Shown here in pieces: positions 62,482 through 64,000 of a DNA stretch of 64,000 bases. The notes beneath the pieces are model-generated. The model ran no database searches. It saw only the letters and a list, made by a program, of their open reading frames with translations, and had not been told where the DNA came from. Made by a program: the position numbers and the translations under genes. Each line of letters starts with the position of its first letter. Position 1 is the stretch's first letter. The stretch comes from GCA-002708145 sp045562755 (GTDB lineage Bacteria > Chloroflexota > Dehalococcoidia > Lucifugimonadales > Lucifugimonadaceae), in NCBI GenBank assembly GCA_045562755.1, contig JBJKVF010000005.1:111498-175497 (forward strand), in the 5' to 3' direction.

Positions 62482-62557
62482 TGGTGCCGAGGGGCAGACT
62501 TGAACTGCCGACACATGGATTTTCAGTCCATTGCTCTACCACCTGAGCTACCTCGGC
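62482..62557 (-). tRNA. tRNA-Phe (GAA)
   Basis: Complete cloverleaf on the minus strand: acceptor GCCGAGG with CCTCGGC, anticodon stem ATGGA/TCCAT with loop CTGAAAA giving GAA (62522-62524), T arm GGCAG-TTCAAGT-CTGCC, discriminator A and an encoded CCA (62482-62484). It lies 18 bp after the crotonase gene on the opposite strand. Confidence 0.95.
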
Positions 62558-62746
62558 TAACACTCTATATATAATCGTAGACTGACTCATTTGTTCAATC
62601 AAGGTAAATTTACCCGTTCAAACATGTTGTTGTTACTTTTAATCAAATATTTGCTAGTTAACACTATAATTAATTCTTTCTCCATTGATATAATTTGCTA
62701 ATAATATAAATTTCAAAAACTTAGTTTAAAATTTTTGTGAGGTTTT

Positions 62747-63697
62747 ATGACTACATTAATGATAATTTCAAAAACAAAAAATACTGGTAAAACAGCTATT
62801 GTATCTGGTTTGATTAGAAATTTTATTGAAAAGAAAATTGATGTTGTCAATATTATAACTACTAAACAATCTTCTTCAAAGGATATCGATTTTTATAAAA
62901 AAAATTTTCCTGAAGTAGAAAATGTTGATTTGAATGATTCTTCAAAAATACACATAGAAAATTTACTAAAAAGTCAAAGAATAAATATAATCGAAGGATC
63001 TGAAGACCATGAAAAAAATCTGAAAGATGCTCAAACTTTAGATGCAACAATACTTTTGGTAGTTAGATATGGTGAAAACTTTCAAAAAATAGTTGATCAT
63101 TATGGTTCAAGGTTAAATGGTGTAGTAGTCAACTTTATGCCTAAATACCGTAATAATGATTTGGAGGATTATATAGACAAAAATACAAAAAATTCCCAAG
63201 TACAACTTTTTGGAATTATTCCTGATGATAGAAAACTATTATCAATGACAATAGAACAAATAGCAAAAATGTTAAATGGGGAATTTATTTATGGAGAAGA
63301 ATATTCTAATAAACTTATAGAAAATTATCTTATTGGTGGGCTAGTACTAGACTGGGGGCCATTTTATTTTTCATCAAAAAATAATAACGCAGTCATCGTC
63401 AGAGGAGATAGGCCTGATGTTCAATTATCCGCTTTGCAGACTAATGAAACTCAGGCACTCTTACTAACCAAGGGAATTTCTCCTGTTGAGTATATTAGCT
63501 ATGAGGCAGAAAAAGTCAATAAACCAATTATTGTATTTGATGATAACACTCATGAATTCACTGAAAAAGTCGAAAAAATTCAACTTAAATCTTCGATAAA
63601 TCATCCAGAAAAAATAGATAGAATTTCGGATTTGATTAGTGAAAATTTTGAGATAAATTTATTGATTGAGAAACTAAAATTACCACTCACTAGATAG
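62747..63697 (+). CDS. BioD-like P-loop plus DRTGG-domain protein
   Basis: 316 residues. The start MTTLMIISKTKNTGKTAI contains a P-loop (SKTKNTGKT, about 8-16), like dethiobiotin synthetase and the N-terminal part of long phosphotransacetylases. Residues about 105-200 continue this fold (LNGVVVNFMPKYR, FGIIPDDRKLLSM). The C-terminal part (about 190-300) fits a DRTGG domain (GGLVLDWGPFYF, AVIVRGDRPDVQLSAL). There is no phosphotransacetylase catalytic domain, so it is a stand-alone regulator-like member, perhaps binding nucleotides. GAGG precedes the ATG. It is separated from tRNA-Phe by 189 bp in which I see no feature. Confidence 0.75.
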   Translation: MTTLMIISKTKNTGKTAIVSGLIRNFIEKKIDVVNIITTKQSSSKDIDFYKKNFPEVENVDLNDSSKIHIENLLKSQRINIIEGSEDHEKNLKDAQTLDATILLVVRYGENFQKIVDHYGSRLNGVVVNFMPKYRNNDLEDYIDKNTKNSQVQLFGIIPDDRKLLSMTIEQIAKMLNGEFIYGEEYSNKLIENYLIGGLVLDWGPFYFSSKNNNAVIVRGDRPDVQLSALQTNETQALLLTKGISPVEYISYEAEKVNKPIIVFDDNTHEFTEKVEKIQLKSSINHPEKIDRISDLISENFEINLLIEKLKLPLTR

Positions 63698-63704
63698 ATA
63701 ATAA

Positions 63705-64000
63705 ATGAATCTTATAGATATAATCTCTCCTAAAAGGCATGGAAAAAAAAGATTCACACCTACTTTTTTTGCTAAATCTACTTTTGTTATTTCTGTTTTT
63801 AGTTTTTGTATTTTTGTTCTTATTTCAACAATATTATGGTCAAATGATACAAAATTAGATATTATCTATCCCACAAAAAGTGGTGATCTAATAATCTCAG
63901 AAGTAAGAAGTTATTTAAAAGATAAACAATATATCTCTGCTTCCTTTATAGAAGATGGATATTGGAAATTTAAGGAAGAAGATTGCGGTTCATTATTAAA
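63705..64000 (+). CDS. Unidentified membrane-anchored protein, N-terminal part (runs off window)
   Basis: The ATG at 63705 starts 7 bp after the BioD-like gene, and the frame is open to the window end (98 codons seen). The N-terminus is basic (SPKRHGKKRF), then one hydrophobic helix at about 25-48 (FVISVFSFCIFVLISTILW), then an outward-facing or cytoplasmic polar region with KSGDLIISEVRSYLKDK. No family is recognised from the visible part. It could be a short-anchored lytic transglycosylase-like (YceG/MltG) protein, since those begin with a basic tail, one helix and a similar small domain, but this is a weak guess. Confidence 0.55.
   Translation, partial: MNLIDIISPKRHGKKRFTPTFFAKSTFVISVFSFCIFVLISTILWSNDTKLDIIYPTKSGDLIISEVRSYLKDKQYISASFIEDGYWKFKEEDCGSLL

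Overview
The window is a very A+T-rich bacterial chromosome segment with tightly packed genes, four tRNA genes and no rRNA, transposase, phage or CRISPR genes. The best guess for the host is a marine Chloroflexota of the SAR202 type. This is inference from gene content: a peptide-type ABC binding lipoprotein with a long Val/Glu/Lys linker followed by a Pro/Thr stretch, plus an M81 (MlrC) protein, an AraD1-type protein, a GMC flavoprotein pair, an RraA-like protein, a CaiB CoA-transferase and an MMPL transporter in an A+T-rich background. No marker gene in the window proves it.

Layout. (a) 1-4.2 kb: the end of one unidentified gene, then a 1229-residue secreted protein built from about ninety 8-residue Phe-centred repeats with an Ala/Glu/Lys coiled-coil tail, closed by a perfect hairpin terminator. 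(b) 4.2-14.8 kb: a small lipoprotein, an SDR lacking the usual catalytic Lys, an MMPL exporter, a GMC oxidoreductase with its small subunit and an M81 protein, a TTG-start alcohol dehydrogenase, a nitroreductase, a CPPED1-like phosphoesterase and an AraD1/GguC-like protein. (c) 14.8-52.1 kb: a surface-glycan locus of about 37 kb. It holds neuA and neuB (nonulosonic acid), five GT4 glycosyltransferases and one unusual GT-B-like protein, a PglK/MsbA-type ABC flippase, a PglC-like initiating sugar transferase, an O-antigen ligase/polymerase with TPRs, a PglF/CapD-like dehydratase, a UDP-glucuronate epimerase and two nucleotide-sugar dehydrogenases. It also has an SGNH plus MBOAT O-acylation pair, three asparagine-synthase-family proteins, two Gfo/Idh/MocA oxidoreductases, a radical SAM/SPASM protein, a DegT aminotransferase and several methyltransferases. 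tRNA-Gly lies inside the locus and tRNA-Leu at its right edge. (d) 52.2-64 kb: a pterin dehydratase, an ABC peptide-type uptake operon (binding protein and two permeases, no ATPase), a solitary DNA methyltransferase, an SPFH protein, tRNA-Gly, an MDR reductase, an RraA-like protein, a CoA-transferase plus crotonase pair, tRNA-Phe, a BioD-like/DRTGG protein and the start of an anchored protein.

How it fits together. Region (c) can make UDP-glucuronate and UDP-galacturonate-type sugars, a 4-keto-6-deoxy sugar that could be aminated, and a CMP-nonulosonate. It can load a sugar phosphate on a lipid carrier, extend it, flip it with an ABC protein, and polymerise or transfer it. The combination resembles the Campylobacter pgl set, with an O-antigen-ligase-family enzyme in place of PglB. 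Regions (b) and (d) look like uptake and breakdown of organic acids, alcohols or peptides.

The most striking observations are the octapeptide-repeat protein and a cluster of four reading-frame breaks at 31.3-32.4 kb. All four are explained by one extra A/T in a homopolymer, and they hit three neighbouring glycan genes. This is either local sequence error or real decay or slippage.
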